DNA of 64,000 nucleotides from a virus. This document shows positions 33,314-43,800 of the stretch, one piece after another; the first letter of the stretch is position 1; every line of letters starts with the position of its first letter. The position numbers and the translations under genes were made by a program. The stretch is taken from the IMG/VR virus record IMGVR_UViG_3300031963_005661, positions 26,857 to 90,856 of that record, one strand, 5' to 3'. Below the pieces are notes generated by a model. It did not search any database. It saw nothing but the letters and a program-made list of their open reading frames with translations, and was not told the origin of the DNA.

Positions 33314-34897
33314 TTATAGTAACCACCGTAAATTTTCCTTTTCTTGACCAATTTGCATCTCATACGGGTTCTGGTTCATATTATTGGAACTATACACCAT
33401 GGTTCCGAGTTGATATTTTGCTTTATCAATCGCTATTTTGGTCAACTCTATCCCTTCTTGACGTAATCTGAGAGCGGTGTCACGTACCCATAATCCGATA
33501 CAAAGCGCTAACACTAAGTCGTCGTTGTACCCCGACAACGCTTCCGGCCGACCATTCTTCCAAATAAACGTTTCCAGTTCTGCAATCATACGTGGGGAAC
33601 GAATGGTGAATGAGGTTTCCAACATATATTCCTTTAATCTGGCGATAATCAATGGACGAGTCCGTTGCGAAATCATAAATCCAGGTACCATGCTCTTTTC
33701 TTCTTTATAATATTTTCCAGATATTTGGTGTTCTACGTCCACATATTGTAAATCTCTGGACATATAAAAGAGATTTTTGTACCCACGGTCGATAATTTGC
33801 TGGATAGCGTTCCACCCAATACTACTGTTGTCCGGAATAAGGAGGGCGTCATTATATTGCGTGGCAATTGACACCAACATATTTCCGAATGCCTTCGTTT
33901 CAATTTTCCCCTTGTATTCCGCAACTTGGGTGGACGATTCTACATCAATTACGTGAAAGGTTGAATAGTCCTCGCCGTCGCCGCGGGAAACGTCAGCGGC
34001 GACAATATATGACTTGGATGGATGTGGATATTCCCAAATCCAAAAGTTTCCATCAAACCCTGTCTTTTCCATCGGCTCTTGAACATACGTCTTTTTATAG
34101 AATTCAAGGATTTCCGGCGGAACTACAGTATTACCCGAAAAAATGAATGATGCATCGTGTTCTTGTGCCGATTGCATTTCGCCCATCAATTCTGTCTGAC
34201 GGTCACGCCATGCTTGGTCACGTTCTGGATGAACTCTCCAATCTAATAATATGGTATTAAACCCGTTGGTCTTGGCCTCTGCTTGTTGCCACATCTTATG
34301 GAAGAAGTTACCAACGCCGTTTGGAGTAGATAATAGGATTGCTTTACCACCCGTGGATAGCGTGCTGGATGCTGCGGTCCAGATGATATCTGCGTCATCG
34401 ATGAACGCACATTCGTCCAGAATCAACAGAGAAAGTGCTTCAGAACGACCTGCATCTGGACTTGACGCAACTGCCTTAATCTGTGACCCGTTAGAGAATT
34501 GTAAAGAAAGTTTATTATCTGTCGTGACTTGTCCCCGCAACCAAACTGGAAGATTTTGATGCATGAACTTTACCTTAGTGACCAAGTTCTTTGCGGTTTC
34601 TTGTTTGGTTGCGATAACGAGGATATTTTTATCTTTGTGAAATAACATTAACCACAGAGAGTATCCCGCGACTAACGTGGAAATACCAATCTGACGACCT
34701 TTGAGAACGATATTATAATCATTCTGTTCAAAGTCAGTTAATGCGTTTTCTTGATATTTGTATAAATCAAACAACACCCGACCACGAATCGGGTGTTGAA
34801 TGTATGAGTATCGTGATAAGAAGTATGCGGGGTCTACTGCACATTTCTTAAATTCTTCTTTAATTTTTTCACGTAACTGTTGTGCTGTCGCGTTCAT
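33314..34897 (-). CDS. 17: Large terminase subunit, packaging ATPase/nuclease (T4 gp17-like)
   Basis: 527 residues (T4 gp17: 610). Ribosome-binding site AGAGG. The ATPase motif I is LKGRQIGISTL (67-75), with Ile where a classical P-loop has Lys, as in other terminases. Walker B is LSLLILDECAFIDDAD (near 160-175), followed by LLSTPNGVGNFFHKMW. The RNase H-like nuclease part has AADVSRGDGEDYSTFHVID (near 300), LLIPDNSSIGWNA (near 355) and GYNDDLVLALCIGLW (near 460), giving the acidic metal ligands. It docks on the portal and packages and cuts DNA. The N-terminus lacks T4's long leader. Confidence 0.96.
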   Translation of the reverse strand: MNATAQQLREKIKEEFKKCAVDPAYFLSRYSYIQHPIRGRVLFDLYKYQENALTDFEQNDYNIVLKGRQIGISTLVAGYSLWLMLFHKDKNILVIATKQETAKNLVTKVKFMHQNLPVWLRGQVTTDNKLSLQFSNGSQIKAVASSPDAGRSEALSLLILDECAFIDDADIIWTAASSTLSTGGKAILLSTPNGVGNFFHKMWQQAEAKTNGFNTILLDWRVHPERDQAWRDRQTELMGEMQSAQEHDASFIFSGNTVVPPEILEFYKKTYVQEPMEKTGFDGNFWIWEYPHPSKSYIVAADVSRGDGEDYSTFHVIDVESSTQVAEYKGKIETKAFGNMLVSIATQYNDALLIPDNSSIGWNAIQQIIDRGYKNLFYMSRDLQYVDVEHQISGKYYKEEKSMVPGFMISQRTRPLIIARLKEYMLETSFTIRSPRMIAELETFIWKNGRPEALSGYNDDLVLALCIGLWVRDTALRLRQEGIELTKIAIDKAKYQLGTMVYSSNNMNQNPYEMQIGQEKENLRWLL

Positions 34898-34904
34898 AAA
34901 ACCT

Positions 34905-35573
34905 CTACTTGATTACAAGGACTCCTGCTCCGATACCCATTGCTAATCCAACCGCAAAGGATGCCTTTCGACTTGGTAACTTGATTCCAAACATACGGTT
35001 AGGATTCTTTGGGGCAGGTGGGATAAGATTGATAACTGCTTGGAGACTATCACCCCGCATCATCGCCATACGCAATGCATTATCTTTGCTTAACAATGCA
35101 CCTTCAAGTTCTGTTACTTGGGTACCTTGTGTGGCAATGGTTTCTTTTTGTTTTGCGATAATAGAATCTTTAAGTGGTAAGATTTGACGAGCTAATTCTA
35201 ACGTGTCAAGTAATGTTTCTTTCATCACTTCCGCCCGTTCTTCCATACTTAATGTTTCGTTCTGTAGTACACTGACTTGACGACTTAATACTTTGGCACG
35301 ACCTTCAGCTGCTCGGGACTCATTGTCGGCAATAACAATTTCTTGTGACAAACTATCGGCTAGTTCTGTCGCTTGTTCAGCCTTTGCTTGAAATACCTTG
35401 TATTCGGCAATATATTTGTCCATTTCATCTTCGGTCTTATTAACCTTGAACATCATTACTAATGACAATACACCGGCCGCTACTAATGCAATTTTAGCGA
35501 GTGGCAGTACCGCCGTGATAGTTTCAGCTATTAACTTCGTCCGTTCCAGTAACGACTTCGTTTTTCGTTTCAT
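34905..35573 (-). CDS. Membrane-anchored coiled-coil protein next to terminase
   Basis: I choose the ATG at 35573 (MKRKTKSLLERTKLIAETI), which has GGAGAAG at the right distance; it overlaps the end of the upstream gene by about 50 bases. 222 residues. A hydrophobic segment (residues about 18-44: TAVLPLAKIALVAAGVLSLVMMF) is followed by about 130 residues of coiled coil (EYKVFQAKAEQATELADSL to IATQGTQVTELEGALLSKD). A second short hydrophobic end follows (FAVGLAMGIGAGVLVIK). The layout recalls an inner-membrane spanin or another lysis/membrane protein, but there is no lipoprotein partner next to it. Confidence 0.65.
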   Translation of the reverse strand: MKRKTKSLLERTKLIAETITAVLPLAKIALVAAGVLSLVMMFKVNKTEDEMDKYIAEYKVFQAKAEQATELADSLSQEIVIADNESRAAEGRAKVLSRQVSVLQNETLSMEERAEVMKETLLDTLELARQILPLKDSIIAKQKETIATQGTQVTELEGALLSKDNALRMAMMRGDSLQAVINLIPPAPKNPNRMFGIKLPSRKASFAVGLAMGIGAGVLVIK

Positions 35574-36162
35574 TATCTTCTCCAGTACCAAATTCTGTAA
35601 TTGTATCATCTAACATTTTTTGCAAATTCGCAATATCTGCCCGAAGGTCAGACTTTACTTTTTCAATATCAACGTCCCACTTTTCAATCATCAAAATTTT
35701 TGTTTCGTCAGCGTTCACGAATTCTGGTTTGGTGACGGTATCGTGATAGTCTTGAAGTTCTGCAATAGTGTCTCTGAGTTTAGCTATGTAATTTCTCAGT
35801 AATGTCTTGTGTTCAAATTCTTGCCATTTTCCTTGACGACGAAGTTCCGTTTCAGCTTTAATGTTACAATCAAAGCAATGACCACGGATTCTCCAAAATT
35901 TAATATCAAATCTATGATTCATTGGCTTACTGCACTTTGGACACCAATAGGGAGTCTTTGCAGAATCCAACTTTGTAACGGATTGGCGGATACCACCCTT
36001 GATTGTCCATTTCTTTCCATTAACATCTACCCACTCATCGCCTTCCTTTCTAGTGGGTTCTGGCTCTCCTCGCCATCCAAATATTAACTTGTCACCATCC
36101 TTCTTCATTTTTTCTGCAACTTTTCTACGAACATCATTTAATGCTTCTTCATTTTTAAACAT
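35524..36162 (-). CDS. Zinc-finger protein upstream of the terminase gene
   Basis: 212 residues, MFKNEEALNDVRRKVAEKM, with GAGGTT before the ATG. A four-cysteine zinc ribbon is clear: YWCPKCSKPMNHR (about 72-84) paired with RIRGHCFDCNIKAETELRRQGKW (about 92-114). The C-terminal 100 residues are a charged coiled coil (LRNYIAKLRDTIAELQDYH, DIEKVKSDLRADIANLQKML). I recall the same CPKC...GHCFDC ribbon in small proteins near gp17 in cyanophages. DNA binding or a small-terminase-like role would suit the position, but no gp16 similarity is visible. Confidence 0.72.
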   Translation of the reverse strand: MFKNEEALNDVRRKVAEKMKKDGDKLIFGWRGEPEPTRKEGDEWVDVNGKKWTIKGGIRQSVTKLDSAKTPYWCPKCSKPMNHRFDIKFWRIRGHCFDCNIKAETELRRQGKWQEFEHKTLLRNYIAKLRDTIAELQDYHDTVTKPEFVNADETKILMIEKWDVDIEKVKSDLRADIANLQKMLDDTITEFGTGEDNETKNEVVTGTDEVNS

Positions 36163-36168
36163 ATAACC

Positions 36169-38982
36169 TCACTTGGTTGCGAATATCTGTGCCTTGTCTT
36201 CTGTACCGAAGTACTTAATTTGACCCTTCTTATTTTTACCGCCAAAGTTACCACCGGCGGTTTGCCACGTTTCGCCTGGTTGGTATTGAGATGCGTCATT
36301 ACTTGTATTAGTATCTACATTTGGCTTGTCCTTTGGTTGCTTTTGTGCTGGAGTTACCGGCATTACTTTTCCTTTTGTTGGTTCTGTAAACTTGTTGGTA
36401 ATTTTCAATTCTTCTTCTGATTTGGTTGTGGTTTTTATAACCTTATCGAAGATATCTTGGTCAAACTTACCGTATACCTTTGCGAAGATTTCTTGCTTGA
36501 CTTCATCGGTGATATTTGGATTACCAAAAATTGCTCGAAGTTGTGTTCCACTAATATTCTTCCCATCAATATCAACCTTCAATTCTGGAGCGACCATAAA
36601 ATATCCTTGGTCGGCAAATCCTTTCTTTGGACCCTTTTCATCGTATGGTTGGAAATACTTTCCACCTAAACGCTCCGCGTCCTTTTGACTGACGGCAGTA
36701 ACGTATACGGTTTCTGGTGGTAATTTTTCAAGAATTTCTTTTGGTGCGTATGGATTCTTGACTTGAACCACCATATCTTCTGGAATATCAAACATCTGGG
36801 TCATAATCTGCTTCTTATCGTTGAATCTGAATGGAGACTTCCCAGCTTCGGTCTTGTCACTTGTTGCGATGTATACGTTTTCCTTACCAAACTTATCCAC
36901 CATTGACTTGTAGATACTATAGTGACCAGCGTGGAATGGTTGGAAACGTCCGGTAAAGATAGCGACAGTACGTTGTTCACCTTGAGCTGGTTTTGTGGTT
37001 GGTTCTGTTTTTGGTGTTTCTTTTGGTTCATCAACTAACTTTGCTTCGCCCTTATCAAACTTTAACGTACCTAAAATTTGATTTACTGGAGCGAATGTTC
37101 CGGTGAACTTGTATGGCTTACCCTTGTACATAAAGACCATACCTTCGGTTGGAACAATATTATCCATTCCGATATCTTGCAAGCGTTCCAATTGAATTTG
37201 TAACGCAGCTAATTTGTTTGCATCACCCGTTTGCTGAATTTGCTTAATTGTATCTAACACTTCTGCCTTCAACTTCTTCGCAAGTTCTGGATTATTTGCT
37301 GATAAGAAATCAGTAACCCGCTTAAGTGACATAGCACCCACTTGCAAGAATACACTTTCCAGCGGACGTACTGCTTCGCGTTGTGCGGCTTTTAATTCAC
37401 TTCCTTCAAATTGACGGAACCACTTTTTCTTTTCTGGGTCTTCAATGTCGGAGACTTTGAACTTCTTATCACCCAATGCCCAGCGACGAGTCATACCTTC
37501 AAATTCTTGTTTAGTAAATTCCAAACCATTTTCTTGGGAAATTTGAATAAGTTTATCTTCCCACCACTTTGTCTTATAATCTTCAATAGTGGACTTATCG
37601 TCCAATCCATATTCTTTCTGTAATTGAGAAATACGTGCACCGATTTTCTTCAATGCATTTTTATTTTCTACTGTCTGTGCATCGCTGAAACTGATTGTCT
37701 TTGGACCAGAGATACCAAATGTTTTTTGCTTTTGCGCATTAACCTTAGTAAGTTGGTCAGATAATTCACGGCCATCTTCGACTGACCGCTTGATTTCGTT
37801 ACCTTCGTCGTCATATTCAACGGTTCCGTGAAACACCAATACTGACTTGTCATACGGGATAACATTCTTAGTGTCTGGAAAAACGATTTCAACATTCATA
37901 AACTTCGACCCGTCGGCAAACATCTTACTTCGTTCATCTTCTGGGAGTGCATCAATTGCACTTTGTAAATCTTCTGCTGCCCCAGTAAATGCCTTTTCAA
38001 TATCCCCACGGCCAGCAAACATTTGACGAATGCCGGCGGTATCTAATGCGTTCTTACCTTTGTTCTTGACTTGTCCCTTATTACGAGCGAAATAAACACG
38101 ACCGTCGCGCACGGTGAACATAATATTTTGACCGTCAAGTTTTTCAGTGACGGGTTCTTCTGCTCCCAAATCACCAACCAATCCACGGGTAACCATATCT
38201 TTTACGTCTGTAAATGAAAGTGAATCATCTTCGTATGGGTGCGCCATATGTCCTGCGGCACCACCTTCGTAAATGAGTGTCCAACTACCATTTGGTACAA
38301 GCCCCTCTGCTAATTCTGACAGATAGACGTATTCAATATTTTCGTTCTTCTTATCCCGGCCGTGGTCTTTCTTTGCTAATTTCCAATTACCATTTTGTGC
38401 ACCGTTTGGATGATGCACATCGTGATTTTTCATCTTAGCTTTGCCGTGTTTTTTAACTGCCTTACGTCTGTCACGATTACGAGCAACACGATCATCTTGT
38501 GTCTTTTTTAGATATGCACGAACTTTTTCTGGATGACGGCGATAATACCGACGAACACGTTCTGTGCTGGAATCTGCTTCGTTTTTTGGTTTAAGTTGAT
38601 AGTCATCGTCTGGACCGCTTGACATCGGATATGTGAATTTTGACCCAGCTAGACCTTTCATTTCACCAACTCCGGCTCCGTCTCCGCCTGCTGCATCTCC
38701 GGCGTCTCCAGCATCCCCTGCGTCTACTCCACCATCTGTACTTGTTGGAATTTCTGCAGGCGGGTTGTCCTTCATATACTTATCCCAAACCGGAGCGTAG
38801 TGTAATCCCCACACCTTGGCTTGCTTACACTTTTTACGTATTTGATTTCCAGAATCAGTCGGATAGATGGTACACTTCTTTCGTTTCTTTTCATCTAACG
38901 CATGAAGCATCCGATTGAACTCGTTTATATGAAACTGTTCAGATTGAGCTTGTTCAAATAAAATATCTATTGCTGATTTCAT
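36169..38982 (-). CDS. Multidomain protein: HNH-like motif, ligase-type adenylation domain, NMNAT-like nucleotidyltransferase
   Basis: 937 residues in one open frame. Residues about 140-210 contain a basic segment, then NHDVHHPNGAQNGNWKLAKKDH, an HNH-type (treble-clef) pattern. Residues about 225-640 look like a polynucleotide-ligase/capping adenylation domain. Nucleotidylation motif I is EKLDGQN (near 281, KxDG), followed by ARNKG, an acidic strand NVEIVF, motif IV EGMVF (near 611) and KFTG as motif V. Residues about 670-850 have the HxGH nucleotidyltransferase signature FTGRFQPFHAGHYS (near 679) and the ISGTQLR motif (near 811), as in NadM-type NMN adenylyltransferases. Start ATGA overlaps the upstream stop. 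Related ligase-like proteins occur in aquatic phages; the substrates are unknown. Confidence 0.75.
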   Translation of the reverse strand: MKSAIDILFEQAQSEQFHINEFNRMLHALDEKKRKKCTIYPTDSGNQIRKKCKQAKVWGLHYAPVWDKYMKDNPPAEIPTSTDGGVDAGDAGDAGDAAGGDGAGVGEMKGLAGSKFTYPMSSGPDDDYQLKPKNEADSSTERVRRYYRRHPEKVRAYLKKTQDDRVARNRDRRKAVKKHGKAKMKNHDVHHPNGAQNGNWKLAKKDHGRDKKNENIEYVYLSELAEGLVPNGSWTLIYEGGAAGHMAHPYEDDSLSFTDVKDMVTRGLVGDLGAEEPVTEKLDGQNIMFTVRDGRVYFARNKGQVKNKGKNALDTAGIRQMFAGRGDIEKAFTGAAEDLQSAIDALPEDERSKMFADGSKFMNVEIVFPDTKNVIPYDKSVLVFHGTVEYDDEGNEIKRSVEDGRELSDQLTKVNAQKQKTFGISGPKTISFSDAQTVENKNALKKIGARISQLQKEYGLDDKSTIEDYKTKWWEDKLIQISQENGLEFTKQEFEGMTRRWALGDKKFKVSDIEDPEKKKWFRQFEGSELKAAQREAVRPLESVFLQVGAMSLKRVTDFLSANNPELAKKLKAEVLDTIKQIQQTGDANKLAALQIQLERLQDIGMDNIVPTEGMVFMYKGKPYKFTGTFAPVNQILGTLKFDKGEAKLVDEPKETPKTEPTTKPAQGEQRTVAIFTGRFQPFHAGHYSIYKSMVDKFGKENVYIATSDKTEAGKSPFRFNDKKQIMTQMFDIPEDMVVQVKNPYAPKEILEKLPPETVYVTAVSQKDAERLGGKYFQPYDEKGPKKGFADQGYFMVAPELKVDIDGKNISGTQLRAIFGNPNITDEVKQEIFAKVYGKFDQDIFDKVIKTTTKSEEELKITNKFTEPTKGKVMPVTPAQKQPKDKPNVDTNTSNDASQYQPGETWQTAGGNFGGKNKKGQIKYFGTEDKAQIFATK

Positions 38983-40787
38983 GGAAGAGTACCCAAGTCG
39001 ATATTCGAACCAGTAAAGAAAGTTGGTATCGAAGAAACAGCGACATCTGTTGAATTATTGTTAATATCAAAGAATTCTACTTTATGCTCTAATAACTCAT
39101 TAAAATATTCAGTATTTGGTACTAATACTTGTGCTTCATCTGGAGAAAATAACTTATCTGAGGCTGGTTTTAATGAAATATTAGACAAATACCAAAATCC
39201 ATTACTTACTACAAACCGAATACCAACCGAACTTCCTATGGAAATAGCCGGCGTGAAGTTAAATTGTTTTTGTTGGAATCGTTGAGACGCCGCTCCAGTT
39301 ACTACAGATAATGTACCTATTTTTTGTCCTAGTGGATTATTATCAATAACCAGTGTGTTATTAACTCCTACCATATAAATATCTATCTTCGGGTCTACAC
39401 CAGTTAAATTTACTGATCCTGAATAATTTTTGTAAAATGCATCAAGTTGGAGAGTATATTCTGTTGTTGGGAATAATGTAATAGATTCTTTATTTCCAAT
39501 AAAATATCCGCTAGCAGACACACTTCCGGAAAATACTTGGTCATTATATGTTGGAACATCTGCCCGAATTGACCGTAGTAACACATCATCAGTTACAGAT
39601 AGTGTGAAAGGTGTAGACGTAAGTGATGAATTATAATACGGTTCTGACCCCGACACTGTGTATATCGGATTACTACTGGATAGTAGCGAATCCGCATACC
39701 AGTTTTCTGATGCCGTTGGTGTTGTATAAAAGTCTCCGATAGATAAATCACCACGAATCGAACTGGTTACTAATAAATCATTAGTAGTTACTGGAGTATC
39801 TGCAACGAATTTATAATCGGATATGTTCGTTGAAACTCTACTTGATACTTTAAACTTGAATGGTTCGCCACTAACCGTATTAAGATTAATAATTCTTAGC
39901 TTGGCGTATGAAATTGGTATGTTCACTTCGGTGGTACTTAGTTTACTATATACCAAATTGGCAGACGATGACACTTCCACCGATGCTCCTAATATTGATG
40001 ATGAGTAGCTACCACTTGTCAAATATAGTGATTCTATAACTTCACCGTTTGAGGTTTTGATAAGTTCACCTGTACTAAACGCCGTCGTATCGTTTAAAAT
40101 TTCATTGATGGGTACATACAAGCTTGCGCTTACCCCGTTTATCAACAACGACCCCGTGATGTACCCGCCAATATAGTCTGCGGAAAATGACGTAGGTGCT
40201 TCTGCCTTAATCAAATAACCAATTTGAAAACTAGAATATTTTACCGGAGTTAAGCTTGCCGTGAACTGCGTACTCGCGGATACATACGACGAGGTTGCCA
40301 CACTATACAACCTCTTTTCTTCCGAAAACACAACTGGTGTATTTAAAAATACAAGTGGGGAAGTGTTTCTCGCGTTGGGTTCAACCAAAATTCTAGTTGA
40401 CCAGCGAACATTATACGACTTTTCCCAGTTAGAAGGTATAGCTTCTCCGGTTGTCAACTTAGAGGCTATTCCCATAATAATAACTGTAGCAAATCCAGGA
40501 GCTGTTTTTTCTGTAATTTCTACAGATATCAATCTGGAATTGCCTTGTATATACTTTTGAACTGGGTTCTGAAATATAGTTTGTCCTTTCGCATCCAAAA
40601 TTTCTATTTGAATACTAGACCCAGCTTTTAGAAATGGAGAACCCGCTAATAAAAACGAATTTCTACCACCACTAAAAGTCTGCGGTAGGTTTACTTGAAA
40701 ATACGATGAGGTGGCTGACCTATCTTCAACCAACACATCGTATTTTGCTAAGTTTTTTAATTGTAACGTCTTTCTAGTCTTTGGCAT
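38979..40787 (-). CDS. Large beta-rich protein of unknown function, probably virion-associated
   Basis: 602 residues (MPKTRKTLQLKNLAKYDVLVEDRS). The sequence is dominated by serine, threonine, valine and tyrosine in alternating beta patterns (VNLPQTFSGGRNSFLLAGSPFLKAGSSIQIEILD; SASLYVPINEIL; LFPTTEYTLQLDAFYKNYSGSVNLTG; VGIRFVVSNGFWYLSNISLKP). These read like several stacked beta-sandwich domains, the last resembling a carbohydrate-binding or jelly-roll unit. There is no signal peptide or catalytic motif. It has its own promoter element (40810-40819). A tail, baseplate or capsid decoration protein is likely; family not recognised. Confidence 0.65.
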   Translation of the reverse strand: MPKTRKTLQLKNLAKYDVLVEDRSATSSYFQVNLPQTFSGGRNSFLLAGSPFLKAGSSIQIEILDAKGQTIFQNPVQKYIQGNSRLISVEITEKTAPGFATVIIMGIASKLTTGEAIPSNWEKSYNVRWSTRILVEPNARNTSPLVFLNTPVVFSEEKRLYSVATSSYVSASTQFTASLTPVKYSSFQIGYLIKAEAPTSFSADYIGGYITGSLLINGVSASLYVPINEILNDTTAFSTGELIKTSNGEVIESLYLTSGSYSSSILGASVEVSSSANLVYSKLSTTEVNIPISYAKLRIINLNTVSGEPFKFKVSSRVSTNISDYKFVADTPVTTNDLLVTSSIRGDLSIGDFYTTPTASENWYADSLLSSSNPIYTVSGSEPYYNSSLTSTPFTLSVTDDVLLRSIRADVPTYNDQVFSGSVSASGYFIGNKESITLFPTTEYTLQLDAFYKNYSGSVNLTGVDPKIDIYMVGVNNTLVIDNNPLGQKIGTLSVVTGAASQRFQQKQFNFTPAISIGSSVGIRFVVSNGFWYLSNISLKPASDKLFSPDEAQVLVPNTEYFNELLEHKVEFFDINNNSTDVAVSSIPTFFTGSNIDLGTLP

Positions 40788-40807
40788 AGGTTTCTGGCTA
40801 GAGTCTC

Positions 40808-40820
40808 AATATAAATAGTA
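40808..40820 (-). promoter_or_regulatory. Candidate late-promoter element
   Basis: TACTATTTATATT on the minus strand, 20 bases before the ATG at 40787. It is one of the best matches to the repeated element and lies between the nuclease gene and a structural-type gene. Confidence 0.5.
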
Positions 40821-40823
40821 TAT

Positions 40824-43800
40824 TTAGACATTAATATACGAGAAACCGTCCTCCCGTTTGATTTCAATTACCTTATCCACCATATCCCGAGCGGTATCCA
40901 AGTGACTGATGAGGATAAGGAAATCGAATTGTGACTTTAGGATACCCATCATTGTTCCCATCGCACTGAGGTTTTCTGGGTCAAGTGTTCCCAATCCTTC
41001 GTCAATAATCATAAAGTTCGGTTTTGGGAGATTGGATGCGTTTAACAGAGCCACCCGAATGGCGAGACTGCTGATGAATCGTTCCATACCCGACGAGTTT
41101 TCCAACGGCCAAATACGTTCGTGGTCGTAGTTAAGCTTCCCAAGAATGTTCTTCCCATCCACTTCGAGAGAAATGGTGAACTCGACAATCTGTGTTAAAA
41201 TATTATTTATTTCAGACTCAATCGCCGGGATTGCCCGTGACATCAGTTCGTATGGTACCCCGTCACGACCCACGGCTTCCATATAATACTTGTAGGCTTC
41301 GTAAGTATCTTCAAGTTCTTCTGCTTCCTTGATTTGGTTAAGGATATCAGTCTTAGTAGCCTCTAATACCTTAATTTCACCGTGAAGTTCCCGAAGTTGC
41401 TTCTCCAACTTGTCCATCGTCTTTTTGTTGACACTAATATCGTATTCAACGTGACTGATATGTTCGTCAACCGTCTTGTTGTGCTTGATGTTTTCTTCGT
41501 TCACCTTATGTAATTCAATGTCCTTCTCAATCTGTTCCCGATTACGGTCACACTTTTCAATACTGGTAATCAACTTCTGAATATCCAGTTCTAATCCACT
41601 TGCCTTCTTCTGGAGTTGTTGGACTTCACTCTGTATCTTCTCGTAGTATGCACAGAGATTAACCTTATCGACCAACGGTTCCATCTGCTGTTTGATTTCG
41701 TTTACTGCATCTTCTTGTTTAGTCTGAAGTTCATACAAGTCAACAAGTTCGTGAGTGACAGACTCCATATCTTCAATGATAGACTTGTTGTTTTCTACGC
41801 AGACATTACAATCTGGATTATACTTGTAACTTTCCAACTTGGTCTTGAACTTTTCCTTCTCCGTTACCTTTGATGTAGTCAGCTTTAATGCGGCAGTCCC
41901 CTTATTGAATAAAGCAGACAATCTGTTATATTCTTCTACCGATTGACGAAGTTCTGGGACGTTCGCATCCACAACCTGCTGCGTCTTTTCGGTAATCGTT
42001 GAGTGAAGTTCTTGGAGTCTGGTTTCGGCGTCAGCTCTACTTTCGGTATGTTGCGTAATTAATTTATTAGTCTCAACCAACTTCTGTTGCAGTTTATCCA
42101 AATTTAGTTCAATATTCGGGACGGGTTTCTTTTGGGTCTGCCAATCACGAAGTTTCCCATCTAACACCTCACGTTCGCCCTTGATTTCCGTGATAGTAGT
42201 TTCTACCATTTCGTGTTGTACCTTTGCATTTTCTAACTTGGTTTGGGTATCCGATAGGGTTTGGTCGAAATCAATCTTCTTAAACTTTTTGAGTGCACCA
42301 GAGATTTCCTTACTCTCCTCGTTTGCGGTATCAAATAACTTATCAAAGATATTCAATCCCATAAATTGGATAAGTAAGTCCTTCCGTTCCGAATGTGACT
42401 TGTCAATGAATAGGGCGTTTGCCGTCTGACTACTCAACGTGGTCAATACGAAGTCCTCATAACTGCCTACATAGTTACGGATATTGGCGTTTGTATCCCG
42501 GCGGTCTTCACCGTTCAACGAAGTATGCGTTCCATCAGAATGTTCCTTCCAGAACGAAACGTCCACCTTGACATCGCCTGTCTTTTTCCGTGTACCTGTT
42601 CGACGGATGAAATAAGTTTCTTGGTCAATCTCAAACTTCAACTCACATTCAAACGTATCTTTCCGATTGTTCATAATATGGTCACCGCGGAACGCACGAG
42701 GAGTCTTGTCGTAGAGACAGAAGATAAGAGCATCCATCGATGAACTCTTCCCAGATGCATTCTGAGCAAAGATACCGTGAATCCCATGCATATTCTCAAA
42801 ATCAATCTCGTTATTCTCACCATACGAGAACATATTGGAGAACGTGAACTTCAACGGACGCCAATGGATATTTCGTGAGTGGTCCTCATGACTTATTTGG
42901 GCGTTCAACTTATTGTTGACGGATACAACCTTTTTCATCAATTCATCATCAACGGTTTCGTGATTCCGTTCAATCCAATCTTGAATCAACGAATTCTGCG
43001 TGTTCACATTAGTTACATCGGTCGTGATATGCGTTCCTTTACGATACGACGGGGATGAATTATTGAACCGATTCTTGTTGATGCTCAATTCAATCACATT
43101 GTAACGCTTCCGAAGTGCCGCTGTCGTTTTCTTAATGAGTGATGTATCAGCGTTTCCCGTGAACAACCGAAGTCGGACATTCTTCGGCATATCGATTGGA
43201 AAGTTAATCTTACCTTCGACTAACTCCAGTGTGTAATATCCATATGCGTTCGGAAGTTCCTTAAATACGTGTGTACACTCTTCAACATTCCAGAGACACC
43301 AGCCGTGACCAGTAACCGTTTCTCCGTGGTTCTGTTGGATAAGCGACGATGAGTACACGATGACGGGATTACTTTCCTGCAATACTTGATACTTGTGAAT
43401 ATCACCAAGAAGTACGGCGTCATATCCCTCGAATGTGGTCACATCTACGTGACGATTGGTGATGACGTACTTGACATCGGTTTGTGCGCCGTGAACTGGT
43501 CCGTGGTATAATGCAATCTTTCGTACATTCTTACGACAATCTTCGACAACCGGCCATTGGTCACGGTCATCTAATATAGAAAATACTGCGAAATCTACGT
43601 CAGCAACTTGGTAGATATCGGAGTGTTTGAAGTAATGGAGATTCGGATGGTTCAGATTCTTAATAATCGGCGTCAAACTATCCAACCGATTCATATTGGA
43701 CAGATTGAGGTCGTGATTGCCTGCGATGATGAAAGTTGGAGCAATGTCCGCAAGATTACGGAGAAATTCTGACGCGAGTTCCACCATCTCTGGACTCATA

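Noticed and set aside
33314-34897. Terminase Walker A lysine apparently missing (GRQIGIST), suggesting an inactive enzyme
   Set aside because: GRQxGxST variants without the usual lysine position are common in terminases, and all other ATPase and nuclease motifs are present.
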